Program-made: the position numbers and the translations under genes
Notes under the pieces: generated by a model
Databases searched by the model: none
What the model saw: only the letters and a program-made list of their open reading frames with translations
What the model was told of the DNA's origin: nothing
Assembly: GCF_018141405.1 (NCBI RefSeq)
Contig: NZ_CP058648.1
Span: forward strand, 2,940,502 to 3,004,501
Direction: 5' to 3'
DNA length: 64,000 nucleotides
From: Serpentinicella alkaliphila
GTDB taxonomy: Bacteria > Bacillota > Clostridia > Peptostreptococcales > Natronincolaceae
In this document: piece after piece, positions 18,879-27,882 of the stretch
Numbering within the stretch: position 1 is the first letter of the stretch
How the letters are laid out: every line of letters begins with the position of its first letter

Positions 18879-20684
18879 TTAATCTAACTTAAGCACAGAC
18901 ATAAAGGCCTTTTGAGGTACCTCTACACTTCCTACTTGTCTCATTCTTTTCTTACCTTCTTTTTGTTTCTCAAGAAGCTTTTTCTTTCTTGTTATATCTC
19001 CACCGTAGCATTTAGCTAAAACGTCTTTTCTTAAAGCCCTAATTGTTTCCCTAGCTATTACCTTAGTTCCAATCGAAGCTTGAATTGGTATTGGGAATTG
19101 ATGTCTTGGTATTTCATTTACAAGCTTTTCGCACATTGCTTTTCCTCTTGGATAAGCCTTACTTGTATGAACGATAAAAGAAAGCGCATCTACTTGCTCT
19201 GAATTAATTAGAATATCAAGTTTTACAAGGTCAGACTCTCTATATCCTAAAAATTCGTAGTCCAGAGAACCAAATCCTTTAGTTCTAGACTTAAGAGCAT
19301 CAAAAAAGTCATATATAACCTCATTTAATGGTAGTTCATAATGAAGTATTACTCTAGTCTCTTCAATATACTCCATATTCTTCATTTCACCACGACGATC
19401 TTGGCATAGATCCATAACTGCTCCTACATAGGTATTTGGAACCATTATACTTGCCTTAACTATAGGCTCTTCCATCATGTATATTTCCTGTGGCTTAGGA
19501 AGGTTTGCTGGATTTTGTATCATTACTACCTCATTGTTTGTCTTTGTAACCCTATAAATTACACTAGGAGCTGTAGTTACAAGGTCTAGATTAAATTCTC
19601 TCTCTAATCTTTCCTGTATTATCTCCATATGTAACAATCCTAAAAATCCACATCTAAAACCAAATCCTAGGGCTGCAGAGGTCTCTGGCTCAAATACTAA
19701 AGCCGCATCATTTACTTGAAGCTTTTCTAATGCATCCCTAATATCTTCATATTTTTCACCCTCAGCAGGATAAACTCCACAGTATACCATTGAGGTAACT
19801 TTTCTATATCCCGGCAGTGGCTCAGCCGTTGGGTTATTCTTATCTGTAATTGTATCCCCAACCCTACAATTTTTAACATCCTTAATACTTGCGGCAACGT
19901 AGCCAACATCTCCTGGCATTAATGCATCTACTTGAATTTGTCCCGGTGACATAACTCCTACTTCTGTTACCTCGAACTCCTTATTTGTAGCCATCATTTT
20001 TATTTTCATGCCCTTTTTAAGGGTTCCTTCTACCACACGTATATATGCAACTACACCTTTATAATTGTCATAGTATGAGTCAAAAATTAGGGCCTTTAGT
20101 GGTCCATTTTCATCACCCGAAGGGGCAGGAACTTTTGCTACTATGGCTTCTAATACATCAATAATATTAATTCCTTCCTTAGCAGAAATTAATGGGGCAT
20201 CACTAGCATCTAAACCAATAACATCTTCAATTTCCCTCTTAATTTCATCTGGTCTAGCACTAGGTAAATCTATTTTATTTATAACTGGTACTATTTCTAA
20301 ATTCTGCTCTAATGCTAAGTAAACATTCGCTAAGGTTTGAGCCTCAATTCCTTGCGCTGCATCAACTACTAAAATTGCACCCTCACAAGCAGCTAAACTT
20401 CTGGATACCTCATATGTAAAATCAACATGACCAGGAGTATCAATTAAGTTTAAGTAATACTCATTACCATCCTTAGCCTTATATATAAGTCTAATATTTT
20501 GTAGTTTTATAGTAATTCCACGTTCTCTTTCTAAATCCATATTATCTAATAGTTGCTCTTGCATTTCTCTTTCACTGACTAGGCCTGTATATTCAATAAG
20601 TCTATCAGCCAAGGTTGATTTTCCATGATCGATATGAGCAATGATTGAAAAATTTCTTATTTTACTTAGTCTCTCGCTTGGCAT
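18879..20684 (-). CDS. lepA: Elongation factor 4 (LepA)
   Basis: A 601-residue translational GTPase. G motifs: [30 protein letters not shown]. The LepA-specific C-terminal domain ([20 protein letters not shown]) is intact. LepA affects ribosome assembly and elongation under stress. The ATG follows GGAGCGATT. A TATAAT box with a poor -35 lies in the upstream gap. Followed by a strong terminator. Confidence 0.97.
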   Translation of the reverse strand: MPSERLSKIRNFSIIAHIDHGKSTLADRLIEYTGLVSEREMQEQLLDNMDLERERGITIKLQNIRLIYKAKDGNEYYLNLIDTPGHVDFTYEVSRSLAACEGAILVVDAAQGIEAQTLANVYLALEQNLEIVPVINKIDLPSARPDEIKREIEDVIGLDASDAPLISAKEGINIIDVLEAIVAKVPAPSGDENGPLKALIFDSYYDNYKGVVAYIRVVEGTLKKGMKIKMMATNKEFEVTEVGVMSPGQIQVDALMPGDVGYVAASIKDVKNCRVGDTITDKNNPTAEPLPGYRKVTSMVYCGVYPAEGEKYEDIRDALEKLQVNDAALVFEPETSAALGFGFRCGFLGLLHMEIIQERLEREFNLDLVTTAPSVIYRVTKTNNEVVMIQNPANLPKPQEIYMMEEPIVKASIMVPNTYVGAVMDLCQDRRGEMKNMEYIEETRVILHYELPLNEVIYDFFDALKSRTKGFGSLDYEFLGYRESDLVKLDILINSEQVDALSFIVHTSKAYPRGKAMCEKLVNEIPRHQFPIPIQASIGTKVIARETIRALRKDVLAKCYGGDITRKKKLLEKQKEGKKRMRQVGSVEVPQKAFMSVLKLD

Positions 20685-20776
20685 TCAAATCGCTCCTTTA
20701 AACTTCATCTTAGGTTAACTTTTTAAATTATATCACAATAATATTTTAGTGTGTATATTTTTTATATAAATTTGAA

Positions 20777-20803
20777 AAAAATGTCGGTTAACCTCCGACA
20801 TTT
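20777..20803 (-). terminator. Terminator overlapping the end of the small membrane gene
   Basis: AAATGTCGG and CCGACATTT form a nine-base stem that includes the stop codon of the 20788-21117 gene and is followed on the minus strand by a T run. Confidence 0.8.
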
Positions 20804-21117
20804 ATAGAAAGGATTCTTTCCTTTATAGCTATAATGTTATCCAATGTAACTTCATAAGCCTCTTCTAGTTTACTTCTTATCTCTACTGCTATGTCTACAT
20901 AATCTATATCATACTCATTGCCTAGGAAATGTACTATAGCTATATCATTTTCAACCTCTATGTCAATAGCCCTAATGTCATTATTTCCTGTTATATGTCC
21001 TATAGTTTTATCTACAAGAGATAGACCTACAATCAATAAAATGAATATGGCTAATAATATATATGTCACTTTAATATTTTTTTCTTTTCTTAATTGTTTT
21101 TTTGCCATCCGGCCCAT
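20788..21117 (-). CDS. Unknown small membrane protein
   Basis: I do not recognise this 109-residue protein. A basic N-terminus (KKQLRKEKN) precedes one membrane helix (residues 19-39, YILLAIFILLIVGLSLV), then a soluble domain of about 65 residues with alternating strands and helices (NDIAIVHFLGNEYDIDYVDI). A type II signal-anchor orientation is likely. It starts with ATG behind GGGTGAT. It lies between spoIIP and lepA, where a sporulation role would be plausible but is unproven. Confidence 0.6.
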   Translation of the reverse strand: MGRMAKKQLRKEKNIKVTYILLAIFILLIVGLSLVDKTIGHITGNNDIRAIDIEVENDIAIVHFLGNEYDIDYVDIAVEIRSKLEEAYEVTLDNIIAIKERILSINVGG

Positions 21118-21190
21118 AAAAAAATCACCCTTACTAGTTTAAGCGTTTTTAAAAATTTTAAACTATTAAAGGCAATATTATTATTCATTA

Positions 21191-22399
21191 TTATTGACTT
21201 AATAATTCTAGGGATGTAGCTAATACATCAGCTAAATATTTAGCTGTTCTTTCTGCCTGCTCAATTGTATTTGCATTACTACCTAACTCAATTAGCCCAT
21301 AATAATCCGATAAAAACTGGTTGTATCTTCCTAGAGGCTTAACTAAAATCGGCTTACTAAACCCTGGGTACTTACTATCGCTAACAGCTTTAACAAGCTT
21401 TGCAAACTTTTCTACTTCTGATCTATTCTTACTATCAGGCCCTATAACAAACTGAAATCGTGTAGCAGTCTCTCCATTAATTGAAACAGTATTATTATTA
21501 ATTAAATTCTGTCTATTTGGTGTAGCATCAACATTATCAAATCCATCCCTATGAATATCTAGTACTACTTTAACAGTAGGATTTTTATCTAGTATGTTTT
21601 TGGCCGTTTCTAGAGACCTACTATATGAACCATTGTATGATGGATAGTCATGTAATGTTTGATCATGGATAACTTCAAATCCTCTTTTTTCAAGCTCTCG
21701 AGTAATTATTTCAGATACATGTATTACAGTGTACTGAGTTCTTAAGGAATGGTAATTTCCTTCTGAAGCAGGATAATAAGACTCGGTACCATGAGTATGA
21801 TAAATTAAAATCTGTGGTTTTCCTTTTTCAAAAGTAATAGGTCTCGGCTTATCTATATTCCCTAAATCCACCTCATTATTATTTATACTATCTACTACGT
21901 TATTTTCCTCAAGTAAATACACACCACCAGACCTAAGCTCTCCTAAGTCATCTTCGTCACCTTCCGTAATATCAATTTCTGTACCATCAAAATTCGTAAA
22001 GTATATAACAGGATTATTATTGCTCGTTTCATCATTTAACTTCCTTTGATTGAAGGCACTTTGACTACTAAAGTTATTTTGATGAAGATAACTTGCGGGG
22101 AATTGCGCTTGAGCATATGTCACTGGATTACTTAAATCAACCCGAAAAATACTTTTAAACAAGGATTTATTAACGCTTCCAAAAGTACTAATATTATTGT
22201 TATCATTAATTGTTGATGCTGGAAAAGCATGACTAATTGTACCTTTCATAAATATTGACTGATTGTTATTAGAAATGAAATCCTTAAAGTTATATTGTAT
22301 TACTATCTTCATTAAAAAGAAAAAGATTACTATTAGAAGTACTGCTATTATTAAATTGTAATGGTCATCACTAAAGCTATTTCTAGGTTTTTTACCCAA
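21191..22399 (-). CDS. spoIIP: Stage II sporulation protein P (SpoIIP)
   Basis: About 402 residues: N-terminal membrane helix (LIIAVLLIVIFFFLMKIVI), long linker, and a zinc amidase/endopeptidase domain with ILIYHTHGTESY and later VVLDIHRDG (metal and catalytic residues). SpoIIP cleaves peptidoglycan with SpoIID during engulfment and is made under sigma-E. A GTG at 22408 overlaps the ribosome site; TTG at 22399, nine bases after AAGGTGG, is the better start. That ribosome site is buried in a 10-base-pair hairpin (22406-22450). Confidence 0.93.
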   Translation of the reverse strand: MGKKPRNSFSDDHYNLIIAVLLIVIFFFLMKIVIQYNFKDFISNNNQSIFMKGTISHAFPASTINDNNNISTFGSVNKSLFKSIFRVDLSNPVTYAQAQFPASYLHQNNFSSQSAFNQRKLNDETSNNNPVIYFTNFDGTEIDITEGDEDDLGELRSGGVYLLEENNVVDSINNNEVDLGNIDKPRPITFEKGKPQILIYHTHGTESYYPASEGNYHSLRTQYTVIHVSEIITRELEKRGFEVIHDQTLHDYPSYNGSYSRSLETAKNILDKNPTVKVVLDIHRDGFDNVDATPNRQNLINNNTVSINGETATRFQFVIGPDSKNRSEVEKFAKLVKAVSDSKYPGFSKPILVKPLGRYNQFLSDYYGLIELGSNANTIEQAERTAKYLADVLATSLELLSQ

Positions 22400-22405
22400 A
22401 AGTGT

Positions 22406-22450
22406 CACCCACCTTCTTAAGTATCTATTGATTAATATGAAAGGTGGGCG
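22406..22450 (-). promoter_or_regulatory. Hairpin that buries the spoIIP ribosome binding site
   Basis: On the minus strand CGCCCACCTT (22450-22441) pairs with AAGGTGGGTG (22415-22406), nine Watson-Crick pairs plus one G-T, with a 25-base loop. The second arm is the spoIIP Shine-Dalgarno sequence. There is no T tract, so it does not look like a gpr terminator. Confidence 0.55.
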
Positions 22451-22467
22451 TTAATTATTCCTTATTT

Positions 22468-23442
22468 TCAGTTTAAATATCTATTAACATCTTTTAAATC
22501 TATGGATGGATGAACAGCTATATTAATTCCATTTGCAATGATTTGTGCCATGTTTACAATTACTTCGTCTACCTCTTTAGGTGTAACCACAAGATTTGCT
22601 CCATATGGTTCTAATATTTCTCTAATTAAATTATATTTTTCTTGTTCCTTAAGTTCCCCAAGCATATTATAAAACTGAGAGCCAACAATAGCTTCGTTTG
22701 AAAATTCGTTTATTACCATCTCTATTGTATCACTAGTTAATGTAGCAGCATCAACAACGGTTGGAACCCCAATTGCAACAACAGGTATTCCTAAACTTTC
22801 CTTATCAAGAGCCATTCGCTTATTCCCAACTCCCGAACCCGGACTAATTCCAGAAGTAGAAATTTGAATAGTTGTATTTACCCTTTCCATTTTACGAGAA
22901 GCTAATGCATCTACAGCTATAACCATATCTGGTTTTGACTTTTCTACTATTCCTCTAATGATTTCAGAGGTTTCTAACCCTGTTGTACCCATTACACCCG
23001 GGGAAATCGCACTAACCTCTGCTAAATCCTTATCGCCTTCCTTATTATACATTTTAAATAGATGTCTAGTAACAAATACCTTAGAAACAACCTTTGGGCC
23101 TAATGCATCAGGAGTGATATTCCAATTACCTAGTCCTACTATTAAAATTTTAGGATTTTCCTTTATCACTACTAATTTTTTAAGTTCTTTAGCTAAGGTT
23201 TGGCTTACTTCATCCTTTAAATCAGCATCTGCCCTACGTAAAGCTTTACATTCTAAAGTTATGTACTTCCCTTTGGCCTTACCCATTACCTGAGCCCCAT
23301 AATCATTCATAATATCGACTCTGGTTATATTAACATTCCCCATTTCTTCTACATCAACGGATACCCCTTCAACTTCCTGTTTAGTTCTCTCTTTATATAG
23401 CTCTCTAACCTCCATAGCTAAATCAGTTCTTACATTAAACAT
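22468..23442 (-). CDS. gpr: Germination protease GPR
   Basis: A 324-residue aspartic-type endoprotease that degrades small acid-soluble spore proteins at germination. Family features are MFNVRTDLAMEVRELYKE at the propeptide, NWNITPDALGPKV, and VDALASRKMERVNTTIQISTSGI. It is made as a zymogen under sigma-G in the forespore; no clear sigma-G site was seen. A TTG one codon earlier is possible, but ATG at 23442, seven bases after GAGG, fits better. It sits next to spoIIP and opposite rpsT, as in Bacillus. Confidence 0.95.
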   Translation of the reverse strand: MFNVRTDLAMEVRELYKERTKQEVEGVSVDVEEMGNVNITRVDIMNDYGAQVMGKAKGKYITLECKALRRADADLKDEVSQTLAKELKKLVVIKENPKILIVGLGNWNITPDALGPKVVSKVFVTRHLFKMYNKEGDKDLAEVSAISPGVMGTTGLETSEIIRGIVEKSKPDMVIAVDALASRKMERVNTTIQISTSGISPGSGVGNKRMALDKESLGIPVVAIGVPTVVDAATLTSDTIEMVINEFSNEAIVGSQFYNMLGELKEQEKYNLIREILEPYGANLVVTPKEVDEVIVNMAQIIANGINIAVHPSIDLKDVNRYLN

Positions 23443-23660
23443 CAATATACCTCATTTCCTAATGTAAAATTTTATTCTCTATATTTTTTATTATTATTTG
23501 ATTTTATTTAGATATTTATATATAATTTTTAAAAATAAATAATTTAATGTATTAAATTATAACCCGCTAATATAGAGGTTTTGTTAAAAAAAGTAATGAA
23601 TAATGAATAATGGAAATTAATAAAGGAAATAAATGAATATATAATATACAATATTTCTTA

Positions 23661-23689
23661 TTGCAATCCATACTTTTTTTTGGTAAAAT
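23661..23689 (+). promoter_or_regulatory. Sigma-A promoter of rpsT
   Basis: TTGCAA and TAAAAT separated by 17 bases, ending 36 bases before the rpsT start. Confidence 0.7.
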
Positions 23690-23725
23690 TATCGATGTTA
23701 GCGACCATTTAAGGGGGTGAAATAA

Positions 23726-23989
23726 TTGGCAAATATAAAATCAGCACAAAAAAGAATCAAAGTTATTGCTAAAAAAACTTTGAGAAACAAAATGGTAAAA
23801 TCTCAACTTAAAACAGCTATTAGAAGATTTGAAGATGCTTTAAGCCTAGGTAACTTAGAAGAAGCTAAAGCTTTACTTAAAACTGTTGAGAAAAAATTAC
23901 ATCAAGCTGCTGCTAAAAATGTAATTCACAAATCTAAAGCTTCAAGAAAAGTTTCAAGATTAGCGCAAAAAATCAACAAAGCAGTTTAA
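23726..23989 (+). CDS. rpsT: 30S ribosomal protein bS20
   Basis: An 87-residue bS20, basic and helical (ANIKSAQKRIKVIAKKTLRN; HKSKASRKVSRLAQKINKAV). The start is TTG behind GGGGGTGA; there is no ATG that would give a full protein. TTG or GTG starts in rpsT fit the autoregulation known for bS20 in other bacteria. It stands alone on the plus strand between gpr and holA with its own promoter and terminator. Confidence 0.96.
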   Translation: MANIKSAQKRIKVIAKKTLRNKMVKSQLKTAIRRFEDALSLGNLEEAKALLKTVEKKLHQAAAKNVIHKSKASRKVSRLAQKINKAV

Positions 23990-24030
23990 TTTTATCTAAA
24001 AAAAAACCGTGTCTCAGGTTTATTATAAAT

Positions 24031-24056
24031 AAGCGTACCTTTTGGTACGCTTTTAT
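24031..24056 (+). terminator. Rho-independent terminator of rpsT (also usable by holA)
   Basis: AAGCGTACC / GGTACGCTT with a TTTT loop and trailing T. It lies between the convergent rpsT and holA genes and may serve both. Confidence 0.9.
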
Positions 24057-24062
24057 ATTTGC

Positions 24063-25109
24063 TTAATTATTATTATTTTTACACATTTCTATTATTAATA
24101 GCTCTGTAGCAATTTGTTGCTTTATCTTACTCAATTTTATCTTTGCATCAAATTCCAAGCATATGTCTATAAGCTTTCTTAACCTTCTTTCGTCAAATCT
24201 TCTAGATTGATCTACTAATTTTCCAGCTACAAATGGATGAATCTTTAATTCCTGGGCTATCATCTTAGAGGAATACCCCTGAACTAAAAGTAATTTTGTC
24301 TTAAATAAATTTCTTATATGATTACTTAAAACAACTAATATTTTAATAATTGGTTCACCTTCATTAATTAATTCATTTAAAATATTTATTGCTTTTTTTA
24401 CATTATTTTTTTCTATTTCATCTAAAAGCTTAAATATATTATTCTGTGATGTGGATACGAAAACTAAATTTATGTCACCTTCATGTATTACATCTTTATC
24501 CCCAACAAAAGCAATTAGTTTTCTAATTTCATTTTCAATATTATATAAATCCTGATTACCACTTTTATCAAAGTAGTTAAGATTATTTATAAAATATGTA
24601 ATATCAGATTGATTCATTTCTTTTTTATGGCTTCTTAATATTTTTTCAATCCACTTTTTAAGTTCAGCTAATTGTAGTTTGTCAAAACTAATTACCGTTC
24701 CATTTTTTTTAATTTCCTTACTTATTTTTTTTCTTGCGTCAATAGCATCAAAAGTAACAAATATTAAACAAGCAGTATCTGGCAAGTTATTTAAATACTT
24801 AATTAACTTATCTTCCTCGTCCTCTGATAGCATTTTTTTCTTAGTCCCGAATAATTCACTGTTTTTAACTACTACTATTTTTTTTTCAGACATGAAAGGT
24901 AATGTCTCTAATGAATTTATTAATTTATCTACTGTGAATTCTTTTTCATCCATTTTAATATAATTTAAATCCTCAAAATCCTTAGAAATAAATTTATTTT
25001 TAATTTCATTTATATAGTGGTTCATTAAATAACTCTCTTCACCATGAAATAAATACATTTTCTTTAAATTATTATTTTTTATATCTTTCGCAATTTCCTT
25101 ATAACTCAT
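24063..25109 (-). CDS. holA: DNA polymerase III delta subunit
   Basis: About 348 residues with the HolA pattern: an N-terminal AAA+-like domain lacking Walker motifs (LKKMYLFHGEESYLMNHYIN), LETLPFMSEKKIVVVKN, and a C-terminal collar domain (LVVLSNHIRNLFKTKLLL; KLSKIKQQIATELLIIEMC). It opens the sliding clamp in the clamp loader. The frame opens at 25136, but ATG at 25109 directly follows GGAGGATTAATA. It overlaps the 3' end of comEC by 11 bases. Confidence 0.93.
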   Translation of the reverse strand: MSYKEIAKDIKNNNLKKMYLFHGEESYLMNHYINEIKNKFISKDFEDLNYIKMDEKEFTVDKLINSLETLPFMSEKKIVVVKNSELFGTKKKMLSEDEEDKLIKYLNNLPDTACLIFVTFDAIDARKKISKEIKKNGTVISFDKLQLAELKKWIEKILRSHKKEMNQSDITYFINNLNYFDKSGNQDLYNIENEIRKLIAFVGDKDVIHEGDINLVFVSTSQNNIFKLLDEIEKNNVKKAINILNELINEGEPIIKILVVLSNHIRNLFKTKLLLVQGYSSKMIAQELKIHPFVAGKLVDQSRRFDERRLRKLIDICLEFDAKIKLSKIKQQIATELLIIEMCKNNNN

Positions 25110-26580
25110 TATTAATCCTCCAAGTGTATATACCAAATTGTTTTCTACTTTTTACTAACATGTAGATTAAAACAATAACTACATAGTAAATTATAACATG
25201 ATATAGCTGAATAAATTCAATAGTAATACCTGAAAAAAGAGATTCACTACTAATTTCTGCAATTTTAAGAATATACTTTAATAGTAAATTAATTAGAAAG
25301 TTTAAAAAAATAGCAATATTTATAGGTAATAAGCTTAATATAATGCTAATTAATGTTATAGAAATCAAAGCTCCTATTACAGGTACTATTAATAAATTAG
25401 CAACTATAGAAATAATTGATAAGTAATTGAAATGAAAAACTAATATTGGTAACGTGGCTATTTGTGCAGACAATGTAACCGCAAGTAGACCACATATACT
25501 CTTATGAACAAATCCTTCTAATCTAGAATAAATTAAAGGATAAAGCACTAGTATTCCGAAAGTTGCACAAAATGACAGTTGGAATGAAACTGAAAAAATA
25601 ATATGTGGATTTAAAATTAATAGTATGACTGCTATTAGCATCATAGTATTTATTGCATCATATTTTCTTTCTAGAAAAAAAGCAGCTATATATAAATAAT
25701 ACATTAGACTAGCCCGTACTATAGATACTGGAAAGTTAACTGCATATGAATATAAAAGCAATATAAAAACAGTTATTATTTTTATATATGTCTTTCTTAT
25801 TTTTATAAGCTTTAATATACGATCTAAAAAGACAATTAATAATCCTATATGCAAACCTGAAACTGCAATAATATGTGCGGTACCACTTTTACTAAAATGT
25901 GCAATCATTTCAGGTGGCATATATCCTCTATTACCAAATATAATACTCTTCAACAGACTTCCTTCTCGATTCGAAAAGGATTGATCGAAATAATATTCTA
26001 CATACCTTCTTAAACTATTACCAAAATACCTAAATCCAAAGGTTTTCGCACCGACTCTGTATATATTATCCATGTTTACATCAATAATGTTTTTAATTCC
26101 TCTGCTCTTATATATATTATAAAAGCTACCTATAACTTCATTAGATGAATCTATAGGATTCACTTTATATTTATATAGTCTAATTATATCTCCTACCTCA
26201 AATAAAGAGCTACTCGAATTATATACTCTTATTAAAGATCTTTCATTTGTTATTTTAACTATTGTCTCATACTCCATATATGTTTTGAAACTACCCTTTT
26301 GTATACCATCATTAATAATTAGAACCTCGATAGGATTATTCAAATTAACATATGAGGTAATGGATTCTTCATTAACTGAAAAGTTGTAAAGCATGCCTCC
26401 GAGTATAATAAATAAAGCTATAATGAAAAATTTTTCATGCTTTTTCATAGCCAATAGCATAGCAACAATAGCTATTAACATATAAATAGCTATTGGAGTC
26501 TTCAATCTAAAGTTAGAGAAATATGCAATCATTATACCACTTAGCAAGCTAAAAAATATGTACACAAAGGGCCTTTTCAA
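25099..26580 (-). CDS. comEC: ComEC/Rec2-type DNA channel protein lacking the beta-lactamase domain
   Basis: A 493-residue polytopic membrane protein with the DUF4131 OB-like N-terminal region and the Competence domain (FGNRGYMPPEMIAHFSKSGT, then AHIIAVSGLHIGLL), which form the channel carrying single-stranded DNA into the cell. Canonical ComEC is about 700-800 residues and ends in a metallo-beta-lactamase nuclease domain; here the protein stops after the last membrane helices and runs straight into holA, so that domain is absent. A separate protein resembling it is encoded at 29250-30122. The start is TTG behind GGGGATG. No other com genes are in the window, so competence itself is not shown. 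Confidence 0.85.
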   Translation of the reverse strand: MKRPFVYIFFSLLSGIMIAYFSNFRLKTPIAIYMLIAIVAMLLAMKKHEKFFIIALFIILGGMLYNFSVNEESITSYVNLNNPIEVLIINDGIQKGSFKTYMEYETIVKITNERSLIRVYNSSSSLFEVGDIIRLYKYKVNPIDSSNEVIGSFYNIYKSRGIKNIIDVNMDNIYRVGAKTFGFRYFGNSLRRYVEYYFDQSFSNREGSLLKSIIFGNRGYMPPEMIAHFSKSGTAHIIAVSGLHIGLLIVFLDRILKLIKIRKTYIKIITVFILLLYSYAVNFPVSIVRASLMYYLYIAAFFLERKYDAINTMMLIAVILLILNPHIIFSVSFQLSFCATFGILVLYPLIYSRLEGFVHKSICGLLAVTLSAQIATLPILVFHFNYLSIISIVANLLIVPVIGALISITLISIILSLLPINIAIFLNFLINLLLKYILKIAEISSESLFSGITIEFIQLYHVIIYYVVIVLIYMLVKSRKQFGIYTWRINNEL

Positions 26581-26676
26581 GTTAACATCCCCTTAAGCTA
26601 ATTTTATAACTACACTCTAAAATCCCGTTTAATTTAGTAATATTTTAACATACTTTTTTGTTTAGTAGGCGTGTAA

Positions 26677-26714
26677 TAAAAAAATAGAAAGCCAAATAAA
26701 TATGACTTTCTATT
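26677..26714 (-). terminator. Terminator after the 96-residue gene
   Basis: AATAGAAAG / CTTTCTATT with a T-rich tail on the minus strand, placed between the 26722-27012 gene and comEC. Confidence 0.8.
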
Positions 26715-26721
26715 ACAAATT

Positions 26722-27012
26722 TTATATATCTCTTAAATAATGAGGAAGGACATGTTCAGGTGTATGATCATTATCTAAATAATTCAACATAGCAGAAATC
26801 GTAACTATGTGTGTATTTTTATTATGCTTAATTTCAATATCACTCGGAGACCCATCATCCTGGTGATATTCTAAAAAGGTTGATATTACTTCCCCTGCTG
26901 ATTCCTCATCTAAATTTTCATATATCTGATAAAATTCTCTTTCAGGAATTTCTAAAATTAAGTCATAACCATCCTCATGTCTAACTCTTCGTTCAAATAT
27001 ACTATTTAGCAT
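26722..27012 (-). CDS. Unknown small acidic soluble protein
   Basis: A 96-residue protein I cannot assign. It is acidic, has no signal peptide or membrane segment, and looks alpha/beta (LILEIPEREFYQIYENLDEE; THIVTISAMLNYLDNDHTPE). It has two histidines and two aspartates near the C-terminus but no motif I know. A GAGGTGAT ribosome site precedes the ATG, and a terminator follows, so it is a true gene, possibly the last of the 27825-26722 transcript. Confidence 0.6.
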   Translation of the reverse strand: MLNSIFERRVRHEDGYDLILEIPEREFYQIYENLDEESAGEVISTFLEYHQDDGSPSDIEIKHNKNTHIVTISAMLNYLDNDHTPEHVLPHYLRDI

Positions 27013-27087
27013 TAAATCACCTCAATTATGATATATTTACTGCTAATAGTATTTTCCCCAACAAAGAGAATGATATAATATGAGAAT

Positions 27088-27825
27088 TTATATAAAGTAT
27101 CCTTTTCCTTCCTCAGCCATCTCTAAAATATATGGAAAAACCTCTCTAGCTTCAGTATATAGACTATCTGGCTTTATTTCAGGTAATAAATGAGTTAATA
27201 GCAGTCTCTTAATCCCTGCATTTAGTGCGATTTCTGCTGCTTGCTTTGCTGAAAGATGAGCCATGCTTTCAGTTCTATCTTTTTCTAAAACACTTGCTTC
27301 ACATAGAAATAAATCGCTACCTCTTACAAAATCTATAAATCCATCAAAAACCTTTGTATCTCCAGAATATACAAATCTTTTTCCGCTATGTTCAAATGCA
27401 ATAGCATAGCATTCCACTGAATGGTCTGTTTTTTTGAAAGATACGTTAAAGTTATTTACTTTTACAGTAGTTTTTTCATTTATAATGTTTCTAATAAAGG
27501 CATTGTTAAATTGAATTTTGTCATACTCATCCTTTGGACTAGAAGGTAAATAAATAGGTATTGATTTTCTAACTTTTCCCATTAATTGTCCTATACCTAT
27601 AGCGTATCTAAGAACTAATAAATCCCCCATATGATCAGAGTGTAAATGGCTAATGAAAATAGCATCTAACTTGTTCAGATCACTCATTATAGCAAAAAGC
27701 TTTGAAAGGACTCCATTACCACAATCGATTAATATTTTCGAATCATCATCCTCTAATAAATATCCTGAACAAGCACCTCTTGCTTTTGGATATGGACCAT
27801 AGCAACCTAGTACAGTTAACTTCAA
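27088..27825 (-). CDS. Metallo-beta-lactamase-fold hydrolase (YhfI/RNase Z-like)
   Basis: About 245 residues with the MBL core: HLHSDHMGD (metal ligands), a second histidine in KKTDHSVECYAIAF, YSGDTKVFDG (ligand Asp) and LLLTHLLPE. The pattern fits the YhfI group of RNase Z-like hydrolases with unknown substrates; it lacks the extended exosite arm of tRNase Z. The frame is open from TTG at 27840, but that codon precedes GAGGAG; the TTG at 27825 gives a typical MKLTVLGCYGPYPKARGA start. Confidence 0.85.
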   Translation of the reverse strand: MKLTVLGCYGPYPKARGACSGYLLEDDDSKILIDCGNGVLSKLFAIMSDLNKLDAIFISHLHSDHMGDLLVLRYAIGIGQLMGKVRKSIPIYLPSSPKDEYDKIQFNNAFIRNIINEKTTVKVNNFNVSFKKTDHSVECYAIAFEHSGKRFVYSGDTKVFDGFIDFVRGSDLFLCEASVLEKDRTESMAHLSAKQAAEIALNAGIKRLLLTHLLPEIKPDSLYTEAREVFPYILEMAEEGKGYFI

Positions 27826-27882
27826 AATATCACTCCTCAAAACTTTTATATATTATAGTATTTTTAAAGGAATACATATTTA

